Shown piece by piece: positions 35,786 to 45,869 of a stretch of DNA of 64,000 nucleotides (the stretch's first letter is position 1; the number at the start of each line of letters is the position of its first letter). Position numbers and translations under genes: made by a program. This DNA comes from Firmicutes bacterium HGW-Firmicutes-1. GTDB taxonomy: Bacteria > Bacillota > Clostridia > Lachnospirales > Vallitaleaceae. The stretch is taken from the NCBI GenBank assembly GCA_002841625.1, contig PHAG01000001.1, forward strand, positions 124,001-188,000. The letters are read 5' to 3'. The notes under the pieces were generated by a model, which had not been told where the DNA came from, ran no database searches, and saw only the letters and a program-made list of their open reading frames with translations.

Positions 35786-36832
35786 TTAACGACATTGCTT
35801 TCTCGATATTCTTACAACAATACTATAGTATCCCATCAGGTAAATACCTAACCCATATTTCATTGCAAATAAAACAAGTTTTTTCCTTATCTTATATCCA
35901 CTTGTGTTTATGCCATTTAAAATTTCATGCAACTTATCATTTCTACATAGTTCATTGATTACTCTTGTTTTTTCCCAAACGCTCTTATGATTGTCCTTAT
36001 GCACTTCATTCGTTATAGAAGTAATAAACATATTAACATATCTAATATTTAATTTGTTTTGAACTATACCTACTATATTCTCATTTATTAATATTTTCAT
36101 TGTAGCATCAAATACTTGTAGGTGCATCTTTAGTATATCTTTTTTATACAATGAAGAAAGTGAATTCAAGTTATTGACATAGTGATAATAAAACCCTCTA
36201 TTGACACTAACTATATCACTTTTCGAGAATGCTTCAATACAAAATACGAAATCTTCCATTAAATGAATATCTTCTCTAAACATTAAATTGTATTTATCGA
36301 ATAATTCTTTTTTAACAATTAATCTCCATACACTCGCCATTATATTTTCTGATTTGCTGTTCAAATCTGAAGTTGATATCATATTAATAATAATATTGTA
36401 AATAATCTCCTCACCTTGTAGCAAGTTCTGCTCAATACCCAGCGCAATAGGTATCGATTTATTATTAGTATCGACTTTATAGTTACACATACATATATCT
36501 GCTTGAATTTCACTCATTTGTTGATACATATTTTCATACATTTCAAGCTCTATCCAATCATCAGAATCTACAAAGCCTATATATTCTCCTGTTGCAACCT
36601 CAAGTCCAGCATTTCTAGCAGAAGATGACCCACCATTTGGTTTATCAATTACTATTATACGGTGATCTTGTTTTGCATACTTTCGGCAGACAGATAGACT
36701 ATGATCAGTAGAACCATCATTAACTAATATTATTTGTATTTCCTGTAATGTTTGATTTATAATGCTATTAATACATTTTTCCAAGTATTTAGATGTATTA
36801 TAAACTGGTACTACGATGCTCACTTTTGCCAT
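35786..36832 (-). CDS. family 2 glycosyltransferase, tandem paralogue 1
   Basis: A 348-residue GT2 enzyme with VVPVYNTSKYLEKCINSIIN, IILVNDGSTDHSL and the metal site FVDSDDWIE. The whole length, including the C-terminal RISRKQCR, closely matches the next gene upstream (36919-37965), so the two arose by duplication. The C-terminal hydrophobic stretch ending at IVVRISRK may lie against the membrane. It should add one sugar of the repeat unit. Confidence 0.92.
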   Translation of the reverse strand: MAKVSIVVPVYNTSKYLEKCINSIINQTLQEIQIILVNDGSTDHSLSVCRKYAKQDHRIIVIDKPNGGSSSARNAGLEVATGEYIGFVDSDDWIELEMYENMYQQMSEIQADICMCNYKVDTNNKSIPIALGIEQNLLQGEEIIYNIIINMISTSDLNSKSENIMASVWRLIVKKELFDKYNLMFREDIHLMEDFVFCIEAFSKSDIVSVNRGFYYHYVNNLNSLSSLYKKDILKMHLQVFDATMKILINENIVGIVQNKLNIRYVNMFITSITNEVHKDNHKSVWEKTRVINELCRNDKLHEILNGINTSGYKIRKKLVLFAMKYGLGIYLMGYYSIVVRISRKQCR

Positions 36833-36918
36833 AATTTAAGTCTCCTTAAATGAATAGCTTGTGGATTGTGGGTGTGGAGATTATAACAAATATTGTTTTT
36901 AATTGATTTAGCTAAAAA

Positions 36919-37965
36919 CTAACGGCATTGCTTTCTCGAAACCCTAACAATAAAACTATAGTATGCGAACAAGTAAATACTTATAACATATTTCACAGCA
37001 AAAATCACTAGCTTTTTCCTTAAAGTATAACCCCTTGTATCTATACACTTTAAGATTTCTTGCAATTTCTCATCACGACATAGTTTATCAATCACTCTGA
37101 TTTTTTCACTTATGCTCTTATGATTATCCTTATGTACTTCATTTGTTATTGCAGAAATAAACATATTCGCATATCTTATACCTAATTTGTTTTCTATTAA
37201 ATCAATTTTGTTTTCTTGAGTAAATATTTTCACTAAAGCATCAAACGTCTTTTTTTGTATGCCTAGCATATCTTCTTTATATGTTGCAGAGAATGAATTT
37301 ACATAATTCACATAGTGGTAGTAGCATCCTTTATCAATACTAACTCGATTTGTTTTCAAAAATGCTTCCATACAAAATACAAGATCATCCATTATAAGAA
37401 TATCCCCATGAAACCTGATATTATTTTTTTCAATAAATTCTTTTTTCACAATTAATCTCCATACACAAGCCATGATATTCTTTGAATTACTGTCTAGATT
37501 TTCAGTTGATACCATATTCAATATAATACTATGAAAAATTGCATCATCTTGCAGTAAATCCTCATCTATGTCCAAATATATAGGTATAGATTTATCCATA
37601 ACATCAGATTTATAGTTACACATACATATATCTGTTTGGGCTTGTTTAACTTGCTGGTACATATTTTCATACATATCAGTTTCAATCCAATCATCCTGGT
37701 CAACAAAACCGATATATTCTCCTGCAGCATTCTCTATCCCAGTATTTCTACCAGAAGCTAATCCTCCATTAGATTTATCTATTACTATAATACGCTTATC
37801 TTGTTTTGCATACTCTTGACAAATAGACAAACTATCATCTGTGGAACCATCATTAACTAAAATAATTTGTATGTCTTGTAATGTTTGATTTAAAATACTT
37901 TCAATGCTTTTTTTCAAATAATTACTTCCATTATAAACAGACATAATAATACTTACTTTTTCCAC
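36919..37965 (-). CDS. family 2 glycosyltransferase, tandem paralogue 2
   Basis: A 348-residue GT2 enzyme, same length as its neighbour and alike throughout: IIMSVYNGSNYLKKSIESIL, IILVNDGSTDDSLSICQEYA, then FVDQDDWIE. The metal-site motif reads DQDD instead of DSDD, so donor specificity may have changed after duplication. It ends in VRVSRKQCR like the paralogue. About 85 bases separate the two genes. Confidence 0.92.
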   Translation of the reverse strand: MEKVSIIMSVYNGSNYLKKSIESILNQTLQDIQIILVNDGSTDDSLSICQEYAKQDKRIIVIDKSNGGLASGRNTGIENAAGEYIGFVDQDDWIETDMYENMYQQVKQAQTDICMCNYKSDVMDKSIPIYLDIDEDLLQDDAIFHSIILNMVSTENLDSNSKNIMACVWRLIVKKEFIEKNNIRFHGDILIMDDLVFCMEAFLKTNRVSIDKGCYYHYVNYVNSFSATYKEDMLGIQKKTFDALVKIFTQENKIDLIENKLGIRYANMFISAITNEVHKDNHKSISEKIRVIDKLCRDEKLQEILKCIDTRGYTLRKKLVIFAVKYVISIYLFAYYSFIVRVSRKQCR

Positions 37966-38040
37966 ATCAATTATCTCCCCTAATTGTTTTTTTCCCGTAG
38001 ATTGCTACTTCTAAACTTGTACAAATTTCAATTTCTTTCA

Positions 38041-39189
38041 TTAATGATTTGCATTTTCAAATATTTCTTTATAAAAAAGGTCTCTCCTTTGATCTAAAAT
38101 AGCCTTATCAAAGTCCTTTGCACGTTTAAAGCTGGCAATTGCTCTGTCTATTAGATTGCCATTTATCATATTAATCATAACTCTTCCTAAATCATCCGTA
38201 TTTTTTCTTTTAAAAATAAAATTCTTTTCAATTAATTCAGGAATTCCCCCTACATTTGTTCCTATAACCGGACAAGCCCTACTAAGAGCCTCTACAATTG
38301 AACGTGGCAAACCTTCAGTATCACTTGGTTGTATATATATATCAATCAAATCCAACCATTCAAAGATATCCTGATGTTTCAAACTCCCTTTAAATATAAC
38401 ATGATCTATGATACCTAATTTTTGAGCTAGTCTCCTTAATTTTTCATCACTTCCACCACCAACTAGTTGGTACTCTAAATTATATCCTTTCTTAATTAAC
38501 TTGGCCATAGCCTCTAAAACATACCTTTGCCCTTTATATTTAACATATACCGCGCCTATTGTACCAAGTATAATCTTATGATCTTTTTCCATATTTTTAA
38601 TTTTATGTATTCTTTTTTCTAATATCATATTATCAATTTGGCCTAAATCAACATCTGAACATCCAATGAATTTTCCTCGGGTAGGGTATCTTTTTTGCAA
38701 AAAGCTTTCCGTTACATAAATAGTATTTGATGCTCTTAATAGTAGCAATCGTAATTTCAAAAAATAATACGGAGCAATTATCTTGCCTTTCCAACTATGA
38801 TTCCATAGTGAGCCTAATACACAGCCTACCATCTCAACTATAATAATTTTATTAGATTTTCTTGCATACTTTTCAACAAACCTACCCATTGTACTTGGCA
38901 AACGTATAATAACAACATCTGAAGAATCTATTAACTGTTGTATTCTTTTTTTAGTTTCGGAATAAAATAATTCATTGTAATTATTAATACCCTCAAACAC
39001 AATTCTATCATCAAGAATCGGTGTCAGTGTATTTTTTACATCGTCCTTAGTAGTACTTCTTGATAAAAAAGTAATTCTATCAAAATATTTAAAATATCTT
39101 TCAAAAACTCCAATAGAATATGAAGCATCAAAATAATATATACCTTCACTATTTATTACTCTAATGTCATGTGCAAATAATAATTTCAT
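38041..39189 (-). CDS. family 4 (GT-B) glycosyltransferase
   Basis: A 382-residue glycosyltransferase. The donor-binding C-terminal half has IDIYIQPSDTEGLPRSIVEA and PVIGTNVGGIPELIEKN, the E-x7-E type site of GT4 enzymes; the N-terminal acceptor half is less conserved. No membrane segment is seen, so it is probably peripheral. It is part of the assembly run between two other transferases. Confidence 0.9.
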   Translation of the reverse strand: MKLLFAHDIRVINSEGIYYFDASYSIGVFERYFKYFDRITFLSRSTTKDDVKNTLTPILDDRIVFEGINNYNELFYSETKKRIQQLIDSSDVVIIRLPSTMGRFVEKYARKSNKIIIVEMVGCVLGSLWNHSWKGKIIAPYYFLKLRLLLLRASNTIYVTESFLQKRYPTRGKFIGCSDVDLGQIDNMILEKRIHKIKNMEKDHKIILGTIGAVYVKYKGQRYVLEAMAKLIKKGYNLEYQLVGGGSDEKLRRLAQKLGIIDHVIFKGSLKHQDIFEWLDLIDIYIQPSDTEGLPRSIVEALSRACPVIGTNVGGIPELIEKNFIFKRKNTDDLGRVMINMINGNLIDRAIASFKRAKDFDKAILDQRRDLFYKEIFENANH

Positions 39190-39263
39190 TAAATATTACC
39201 TCCAACATGCTTAATATTTAAATATTAATTTTTTATACAAAATACAAGGATTGACATCGCAAT

Positions 39264-40376
39264 TTATAAATACTCATTATAGATTACAGCCATTTCTTTT
39301 ATCGTGTTTTCAATTGAATATTTTTTAATAATTTCTATATTGTTATTTGCAAATCTCATTCTATCTATAGGTGAATCATATAATTTCAGTATAGCGTCAC
39401 AAAAGTCTTGTGTGTTCTCTATGCCAATAATATATCCATTTTCATTATTTTTAACTAAATCTCTATTTCCTCTGCAATCTGTTACAATCATAGGTAGTCC
39501 TGTTGCAATTCCTTCCATTACATTAACTGGCAAACCTTCTTGCCGCGAAGAAGATACTGCTACATCTGATAGCATCATAAGATCTACTATATCATTTCTC
39601 TTACCCAATAAGAATACATATTCTTCTAATCCTAATTTAATAATCTGATCCTTATATTGGTCGTAAAAACATCCTTCTCCTGCAAGCAATAATTTTATAC
39701 CAGCTATGTTTTCCTTTACGCAACTAATTGCATTAATTAGTAGATCTTGGTGTTTTCTATAACTAAGCTCTCCCGCAAATGTTAAAATGAAATCGCTTTT
39801 TTTATATCCGTAATGTTTTCTTAATTGATCTTTTTTTTCTGTTGTTTGTGGTTTGTAGACAGTCAAATCAACCCCTATACCATTCACAAATCGTGTATTG
39901 TTTTTCGCTAAATGATTGCGGGATATATTATAATCCTCATCATTCATTGTAATAATACAGTCTGTATATCGTGCCATAAGCTTTTCAATTGGATAGTACA
40001 ATAACCAATTAATAATTGGCGCACCTTTAAAAAAGTGAAATCCATGCGCTGTATACATTACTTTTGCACCTTTTTTTCTTACTCTTCTTGCAGCTAATCG
40101 AGTAATAAAACTAGCCATTGGTGTATGACAATGAATTAATTTATAATCATTCTCTTCAATAATCTTCTTCAACTGTTTATAGGCCAATATATTGGTAAAT
40201 TTAAATGGTGATCGTTCAAATTGAATATTATGTTTCATATGAACATAAGGAATCTTACCGTTACCATTACTTGCTGTATGCACTTCATATCCTTGATCAT
40301 TAAACCATTTTATATAAGGAATATGAAATCCTATTAGATGTCCATCTATTGATGCTGTAAAAAGAATTTTTTCCAT
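39264..40376 (-). CDS. family 4 (GT-B) glycosyltransferase, EpsD/CapM-like
   Basis: A 370-residue GT4 enzyme. It starts ILFTASIDGHLIGFHIPYIKW and has CHTPMASFITRLAARRVRKK, AHGFHFFKGAPIINW and the donor site SSRQEGLPVNVMEGIATGLP. This pattern matches EpsD-type transferases that commonly add the second sugar to the initiating undecaprenyl-linked residue. It follows the ATP-grasp gene after a 218-base gap in which no clear promoter was found. Confidence 0.92.
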   Translation of the reverse strand: MEKILFTASIDGHLIGFHIPYIKWFNDQGYEVHTASNGNGKIPYVHMKHNIQFERSPFKFTNILAYKQLKKIIEENDYKLIHCHTPMASFITRLAARRVRKKGAKVMYTAHGFHFFKGAPIINWLLYYPIEKLMARYTDCIITMNDEDYNISRNHLAKNNTRFVNGIGVDLTVYKPQTTEKKDQLRKHYGYKKSDFILTFAGELSYRKHQDLLINAISCVKENIAGIKLLLAGEGCFYDQYKDQIIKLGLEEYVFLLGKRNDIVDLMMLSDVAVSSSRQEGLPVNVMEGIATGLPMIVTDCRGNRDLVKNNENGYIIGIENTQDFCDAILKLYDSPIDRMRFANNNIEIIKKYSIENTIKEMAVIYNEYL

Positions 40377-40594
40377 TTATCATTCCTGCCTTTGTATATA
40401 GCTCATTAAGGGAAATTATCATTTAAAAATTTCCCAAATTATTATTTTATCTTTTATATATCTTACGTTTTATGCATTTCATCTATTGCAACCACAACCA
40501 ACAAAGTCAGACTTATGTAATTGGCATTTGCTTTAGACATAAAAATATATAATATGTCTCTACAAGCTCTTCTACAAAAGCCAGTATCCGTTTT

Positions 40595-41572
40595 TTACTT
40601 AGCCAAATCTTTCTTTCTTTTAATAACAATACTATCATACATCATCATCAGTATATCTTCTTCATAATCTCCAAATTTGGGCTCATTTTCTATACCTTTT
40701 AAATTATTAATTATCAGCTTAATAAAATCTACACCACAACCATAAGCATGTAAGTACGCGCCACCAAACCTCGGATTAATTTCTGAGATAAAGTATTCAC
40801 CGTCTCTGTAAAAGAAGTCAATATCTATCGGTCCATTAAATTTAAATTTTGATATGATTTCTTCCACTAGACGAAATAACTTCTCATCCTTAAATGAAAT
40901 TGTCTTATTGGCTCCACCAATCTTTGTTTCTAATTTTTTCTTAGCAAATATGCTAACAGGCTTTTTACTTATAGTATCAATGTATACATCAACATCTAAG
41001 TCGATACCATCCATGAATTCTTGAATAATAAGATTTTGTTCCTTATCGCAAATCGTTCTTAGTTGTTCATACGATTCAATTTTTCTTGCTCCCTCACTGC
41101 CGCTACCCGTACGAGGTTTTATAAATACTGGCAATTGACATTTACCATTTTCAAAGTCTTCTTTAAAACAATTGAAAGTGTTATAGGTTTTAATAGTATT
41201 GATATTGTTTTTATATAAAAACTCATACATCTCGTATTTGTCAAAACACAATTTTGCAGTGTCAACAAATGGCGCTAAGACCTCTACTCCAATTTCTTTA
41301 AAAATCTCTCTATTTTTTGCTAACAACTCTATTTCTAGATCAATGAATGTTGTTATTGCGTCTATATTCTCATTTTTACAAATATCTATTATTATCGAAA
41401 TATAGTTTTCATCTGTTATTCTAGGAACTACATATTGTTTATCCGCAAAATATAATGCAGGTGCGTTATTGCTACAATCAGTTGCAATAATGCTAGAATT
41501 AGCATCTAATGAATTCTTAAAATATTTAATCAACTCTCCTCTTCTTCCTACACTACAAAATAAAAAATTCAT
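40595..41572 (-). CDS. ATP-grasp ligase
   Basis: A 325-residue protein with an N-terminal pre-ATP-grasp domain (FLFCSVGRRGELIKYFKNSL) and the CarB-like ATP-grasp fold. PVFIKPRTGSGSEGARKI forms the nucleotide loop, and PIDIDFFYRDGEYFISEINP holds the metal ligands. Such enzymes join a carboxylate to an amine or other nucleophile using ATP. Beside the amino-sugar genes its likely job is to attach an acyl or amino acid group to a sugar amine, which is inference from position only. Confidence 0.8.
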   Translation of the reverse strand: MNFLFCSVGRRGELIKYFKNSLDANSSIIATDCSNNAPALYFADKQYVVPRITDENYISIIIDICKNENIDAITTFIDLEIELLAKNREIFKEIGVEVLAPFVDTAKLCFDKYEMYEFLYKNNINTIKTYNTFNCFKEDFENGKCQLPVFIKPRTGSGSEGARKIESYEQLRTICDKEQNLIIQEFMDGIDLDVDVYIDTISKKPVSIFAKKKLETKIGGANKTISFKDEKLFRLVEEIISKFKFNGPIDIDFFYRDGEYFISEINPRFGGAYLHAYGCGVDFIKLIINNLKGIENEPKFGDYEEDILMMMYDSIVIKRKKDLAK

Positions 41573-41630
41573 TTAAAACCCTCCATGTTTATTTATTACT
41601 TAACCTTTACTACGAGAATTAACTAACTTT

Positions 41631-42305
41631 TCAGTTAATTATATCACTCTCTTCCTTATTATTAGTGCCTTCAAATCTCTCCATCATTTCCTCTCCTGAC
41701 TTGTTAATTCCATCTTTCACAAGAACCTGCTTTAGTGTCAGTAGTATTATCTTCAAATCACCTATAAAACTGATTGTATCCAAATATTGAATATCAAGGC
41801 TAAATTTTTCTTCCCAACTAATTTTATTTCTACCATTTACTTGCGCCAATCCTGATAAACCAGGTCTTACCTCATGACGACGTCTTTGCTGACTATTGTA
41901 AAGTGATAAGTATTCAATTAATAATGGCCTTGGTCCCACAAAAGCCATATCACCCTTTAAAATATTGAACAGTTCTGGTAATTCATCAAGAGATGTGCTT
42001 CTTAATAGATTCCCAAAGCTTGTTAAACGTTCCTCAGCTGATACTAGTTCTCCATTTTCATCACGTTTATCAGTCATTGTCCTAAATTTATAAAGTGTAA
42101 AATGTTTTTCATCAATCCCAGGCCGTTTCTGTTTAAATATCACCGGAGTTCCCATTTTCACTCTTACCAACACAGCCACAACTAGAAAAAGAGGAAAAAA
42201 GATGATAATTGCTAATAATGACAAAATAAAGTCCATTGGCCTCTTGATATATCTTCTATAAATGCCTCCATTGGAAGTCCTATTATTTTCAATTTTCATT
42301 TTCAT
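41631..42305 (-). CDS. initiating phosphoglycosyl transferase (PglC/EpsL-type)
   Basis: A small monotopic sugar-phosphate transferase that puts the first sugar phosphate on undecaprenyl phosphate. Visible are KRPMDFILSLLAIIIFFPLF (the re-entrant helix), FKQKRPGIDEKHFTLYKFRT with the conserved catalytic region, and SLDELPELFNILKGDMAFVG, then GPRPLL. At about 224 residues it is the short form. The ATG at 42303-42305 overlaps the aminotransferase stop (ATGA); another ATG two codons on has a GGAG closer to ideal spacing. Confidence 0.93.
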   Translation of the reverse strand: MKMKIENNRTSNGGIYRRYIKRPMDFILSLLAIIIFFPLFLVVAVLVRVKMGTPVIFKQKRPGIDEKHFTLYKFRTMTDKRDENGELVSAEERLTSFGNLLRSTSLDELPELFNILKGDMAFVGPRPLLIEYLSLYNSQQRRRHEVRPGLSGLAQVNGRNKISWEEKFSLDIQYLDTISFIGDLKIILLTLKQVLVKDGINKSGEEMMERFEGTNNKEESDIIN

Positions 42306-43411
42306 CTCCACAAGCTCTTTATTATCGTTACTATCCTATTTAAATCACTATCTGTCATTTTCGTATCACTTGGCAAACAAATACTATTTTCAAATATTTT
42401 CTCTGACACACCATTACCTATGAAGTCATATTCTTCAAAGAAAGGCTGCATGTGAATGGGTTTCCATATTGGCCTAGACTCAATATTTTCTATTTCCAAA
42501 GCCTCTATAATATCTAAAGGTCTAACTTTTCCACTTAAAGTCATACAGCTTAGCCAATAGTTCGGTTGATTCCATTCATTTTCTGGCATCATCTCAACAC
42601 CTTCTAGAATACCTAACTCCTGCTTATAAAACATAAATATTTCTCTTTTTCTCTTTACCCGCTGATCTAAAACCTTAAGCTGTCCTCTTCCAATGCCAGC
42701 AATAACATTGCTCATTCTATAGTTATACCCAAGCTCTGAATGCTGATAGTGCCTAGCTTGATCTCTGCTCTGAGTTGCCCAAAACCTCACTTTTTCAATT
42801 CTTTCCTCATTATTAGATACAAGCATCCCGCCACCAGAAGTTGTGATGATTTTGTTACCGTTAAACGAAAAAATACCATAATCACCAAATGTTCCCATAT
42901 GTTTACCCTTATATAAAGAGCCTAATGATTCAGCTGCATCCTCGATCAGTTGCACATTATGCTCCTTACAAATTTTCACAATTCTATCCATATCTGCTGA
43001 TAAACCATATAGATGTACGACCATTACTGCTTTCGGCGTATATTTCTTAAACGCCTCTTCAAGCGCAACTGGACTCATATTCCATGTTTCATAATCGCTA
43101 TCGATAAAAACGGGTACTGCATTTTGATATATGATTGGATTAATTGTTGCGGCGAAAGTAAGAGACGGACAAAACACTATATCTCCAGCTCCCACTCCAG
43201 CAGCTTTTAATGCAAGATGGATTGCAGCAGTACCTGTAGTTAATGCGGCACCGTATCCAATTCCTACATATTTTGCTAACTCTTTTTCAAATTCATTTAC
43301 ATTTTTTCCAAGTGGTGCAATCCAGTTGGTATCAAATGCCTCCTGAATATATTGCATTTCATAACCTTCATCACTCATATGCGGTGATGAGAGATATATT
43401 TTATTTTCCAT
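42302..43411 (-). CDS. DegT/DnrJ/EryC1/StrS aminotransferase (PglE/EpsN-like)
   Basis: A 369-residue PLP-dependent sugar aminotransferase. It starts KIYLSSPHMSDEGYEMQYI with TGTAAIHLALKAAGV, has EDAAESLGSLYKGKHMGTFG, and the PLP lysine in SFNGNKIITTSGGGML. It should convert the UDP-4-keto-6-deoxy sugar made by the next-door dehydratase into a 4-amino sugar, as PglE does in the bacillosamine pathway. It overlaps the initiating transferase gene at its stop. Confidence 0.92.
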   Translation of the reverse strand: MENKIYLSSPHMSDEGYEMQYIQEAFDTNWIAPLGKNVNEFEKELAKYVGIGYGAALTTGTAAIHLALKAAGVGAGDIVFCPSLTFAATINPIIYQNAVPVFIDSDYETWNMSPVALEEAFKKYTPKAVMVVHLYGLSADMDRIVKICKEHNVQLIEDAAESLGSLYKGKHMGTFGDYGIFSFNGNKIITTSGGGMLVSNNEERIEKVRFWATQSRDQARHYQHSELGYNYRMSNVIAGIGRGQLKVLDQRVKRKREIFMFYKQELGILEGVEMMPENEWNQPNYWLSCMTLSGKVRPLDIIEALEIENIESRPIWKPIHMQPFFEEYDFIGNGVSEKIFENSICLPSDTKMTDSDLNRIVTIIKSLWR

Positions 43412-43483
43412 CTAATTTTTTCCTATCCTATTTTTTTCTTGAAAATATACCACTACTAAATTTATCTACTTTCATTTTATAAA

Positions 43484-45394
43484 TTAATGGTTTTTAACCT
43501 TGTAAGGTTTTAGATTCTCATCTGAAATATTCAACACCTTTTCAATTTCTATTTCAGATTCAGATACATATGTATAAGTTGGTACGAGTCGCTTAATATA
43601 CTCCTTTAATTCCTCGATATCTAACTTCGCCAGTTCTTCTTTCAATTGTATAAAAGATTTTTTCAATAATGCATAAGCAAAATCGCCTGAACTCCCAATA
43701 AATATTTTCGGATATTTAGTATTTTCTAAGCCTTCTTCTTCCATTAACAATTCTTCAAATAACTTTTCACCAGGTCTAAGTCCTGTAACCTCAATTTGAA
43801 TGTCCTTATGTGGCTCTAATCCAGATAACTTAATCAAATCAATGGCAAGATCAAAAATTTTGACAGGTTCTCCCATATCAAGAACAAATATTTCTCCTCC
43901 ATTGGCTATAGCACCTGCTTGAATTACAAGCTGAGAAGCTTCTGGTATGGTCATAAAATAACGAATTATCTCCATATGGGTAATGGTTACCGGTCCACCT
44001 TCACTAATTTGTTTCTTAAATAAAGGAATAACTGATCCATTACTACCTAGTACATTCCCGAATCTAACAGCTACGAATTTAGTCTTACTTGACTTCGCTA
44101 ACCCTTGAATAACCATTTCACACATTCTTTTACTGGCACCCATCACATTAGTTGGATTCACAGCTTTATCAGTAGAAATAAGAACAAAACGTTCAACATT
44201 ATATTCATGGGCTGCTTCTGCTACGTTCATCGTACCAAAAACATTATTCTTAATTGCTTCTTTTGGAGAATCTTCCATAAGTGGTACATGCTTATGTGCT
44301 GCCGCATGAAAAATAACATTTGGTCTATTACTTTTTATTATATCAAATATTGTATCACGTTCCCGTACAGATGCTATAAGAACATCTAGGTTAAGTTGAT
44401 TTCCATATTGAGTTGAAAGCTCTTTTTGTATTTCATATGCATTGTTTTCGTATATATCTAAGATTATAAGCTTTTTAGGATTAAACTTAGCTATTTGTCG
44501 GCATAATTCTGACCCAATAGATCCTCCTCCTCCTGTAACCATGATAACTTTTCCTTCTAAATAAGAAGCTATCTCATGGACATTAAGATCAACTGGATCT
44601 CTTCCTAATAAGTCTTCAATTTCAACATCTCTAATTTTACTCATTGAAACTTTTCCGTCAATAATTTCTGTAATACCCGGTACAATTCTAACTTTTGCAT
44701 CGCATCGTTTAGATTCTTCTAGAATCTCTTTCAAGTCTGACTTTGACGCTGTTGGAACAGCAACAATAATTTCATTAACACCATATCTCTTTGATACACT
44801 ATAGATATCATGTCTATTTCCAACCACCTTAATTCCAGCAATAGTTTTTCCTAATTTTTGCTTATCATCATCTATATAACCAACAACTTGTCCATAAGTG
44901 TGCGGGTGATTTTTGATTTCATTTGCTACAAGACTAGCTGTCGATCCACATCCAATAATAAGTACATTTTTATCGTACTTATGTCGCCATATTGTTTGAT
45001 TATGCTTAATCCTTCTAACAAACCTATAACTAAATCGCAAACCTCCAACTAGCATTATTTCTACCATTACAGATATAATATATATTCCAGGGTAAACGTT
45101 GAAGCCCATAAATATCATGTAAATTATCGAAAAAAAGTTGGCTGAAATAACTGCTCCAAGCACTTTCATTAATTCTTCAATTGAAGCATACTCCCATAAA
45201 CTATCATATAGAGAAAATTGATAATAGAAAAAGATTTTTAACAACAAAATAATTATAATAATATGCTCATATTCCCGCATTAAATTACTAGGTATTTGAC
45301 CTTCAAAATGCATATACATTGAGAATAGAAAAGCAAAGTTTATAATAAATATATCAATTAAAACCAAGTACATCATTTTCATTTTTATTTTCAT
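43484..45394 (-). CDS. membrane UDP-sugar 4,6-dehydratase (PglF/CapD/EpsC type)
   Basis: A 636-residue protein. The ATG at 45392-45394 is chosen because GGGAGG lies 8 bases upstream. Four membrane segments (about 5-110) are followed by a CoA-binding-like Rossmann domain (IGCGSTASLVANEI), then an extended SDR domain with TGGGGSIGSELCRQI and STDKAVNPTNVMGASK. Such enzymes turn UDP-GlcNAc into UDP-4-keto-6-deoxy-GlcNAc. It is the first gene of the assembly operon, with a promoter about 300 bases upstream. Reaction is a family inference; the fold is certain. Confidence 0.93.
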   Translation of the reverse strand: MKIKMKMMYLVLIDIFIINFAFLFSMYMHFEGQIPSNLMREYEHIIIIILLLKIFFYYQFSLYDSLWEYASIEELMKVLGAVISANFFSIIYMIFMGFNVYPGIYIISVMVEIMLVGGLRFSYRFVRRIKHNQTIWRHKYDKNVLIIGCGSTASLVANEIKNHPHTYGQVVGYIDDDKQKLGKTIAGIKVVGNRHDIYSVSKRYGVNEIIVAVPTASKSDLKEILEESKRCDAKVRIVPGITEIIDGKVSMSKIRDVEIEDLLGRDPVDLNVHEIASYLEGKVIMVTGGGGSIGSELCRQIAKFNPKKLIILDIYENNAYEIQKELSTQYGNQLNLDVLIASVRERDTIFDIIKSNRPNVIFHAAAHKHVPLMEDSPKEAIKNNVFGTMNVAEAAHEYNVERFVLISTDKAVNPTNVMGASKRMCEMVIQGLAKSSKTKFVAVRFGNVLGSNGSVIPLFKKQISEGGPVTITHMEIIRYFMTIPEASQLVIQAGAIANGGEIFVLDMGEPVKIFDLAIDLIKLSGLEPHKDIQIEVTGLRPGEKLFEELLMEEEGLENTKYPKIFIGSSGDFAYALLKKSFIQLKEELAKLDIEELKEYIKRLVPTYTYVSESEIEIEKVLNISDENLKPYKVKNH

Positions 45395-45698
45395 TTTAAT
45401 TACCTCCCAGTAAATCATCTGATTCAACTTTGAACAATGTTATTTATGCTTGTCTTATTTTCAAACATGTTCATTTTTATATAAATCCTATAATAAAATT
45501 CCATCTCATTGGGGATTTTAGCATAAAAAATAAACATATTTTCTTATGCCTCAAAGTCAATTCATTTATGTAGTTCATAATTATTTATATTTACCTCAAA
45601 AATATAAATCTTATGAATGGAGATTCCATTACTCAAAAGCTTGAGTCTACTATAAATATTTACTATCTTTTCTTTATATAATTTAAATCTGTATACTT
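45395..45698 (-). other. 300-base leader of the polysaccharide operon
   Basis: Between promoter and first gene there is an AT-rich leader. A small hairpin (AATGGAATCTCCATT, near 45617-45631) is the only clear structure. No known riboswitch, T-box or bacillar EAR element was recognised, but leaders of such operons are often sites of antitermination. Confidence 0.4.
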
Positions 45699-45727
45699 AT
45701 ATTATATCTAGAAAGCTAATTTGTCAA
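45699..45727 (-). promoter_or_regulatory. sigma-A promoter of the exopolysaccharide assembly operon
   Basis: Minus-strand TTGACA (45722-45727, perfect) with TAATAT (45699-45704) at 17 bases, or TATAAT (45701-45706) at 15. It reads toward the PglF-like gene. Confidence 0.7.
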
Positions 45728-45869
45728 CATTTTTTGCGTAAATTTCCCCATTATTCTAATATTATTTTGTAAAAATAAGTCAATTCAAATCCCCTTTATT
45801 CTATCAATATCCGATTAAGGAATATAAATTTAGTATTTATACTCTTTTTCATATTTGCTTTGCAACATT

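Noticed and set aside
45395-45698. EAR-type antitermination RNA in the polysaccharide leader
   Set aside because: None of the conserved stems known from the bacillar element could be found by eye.
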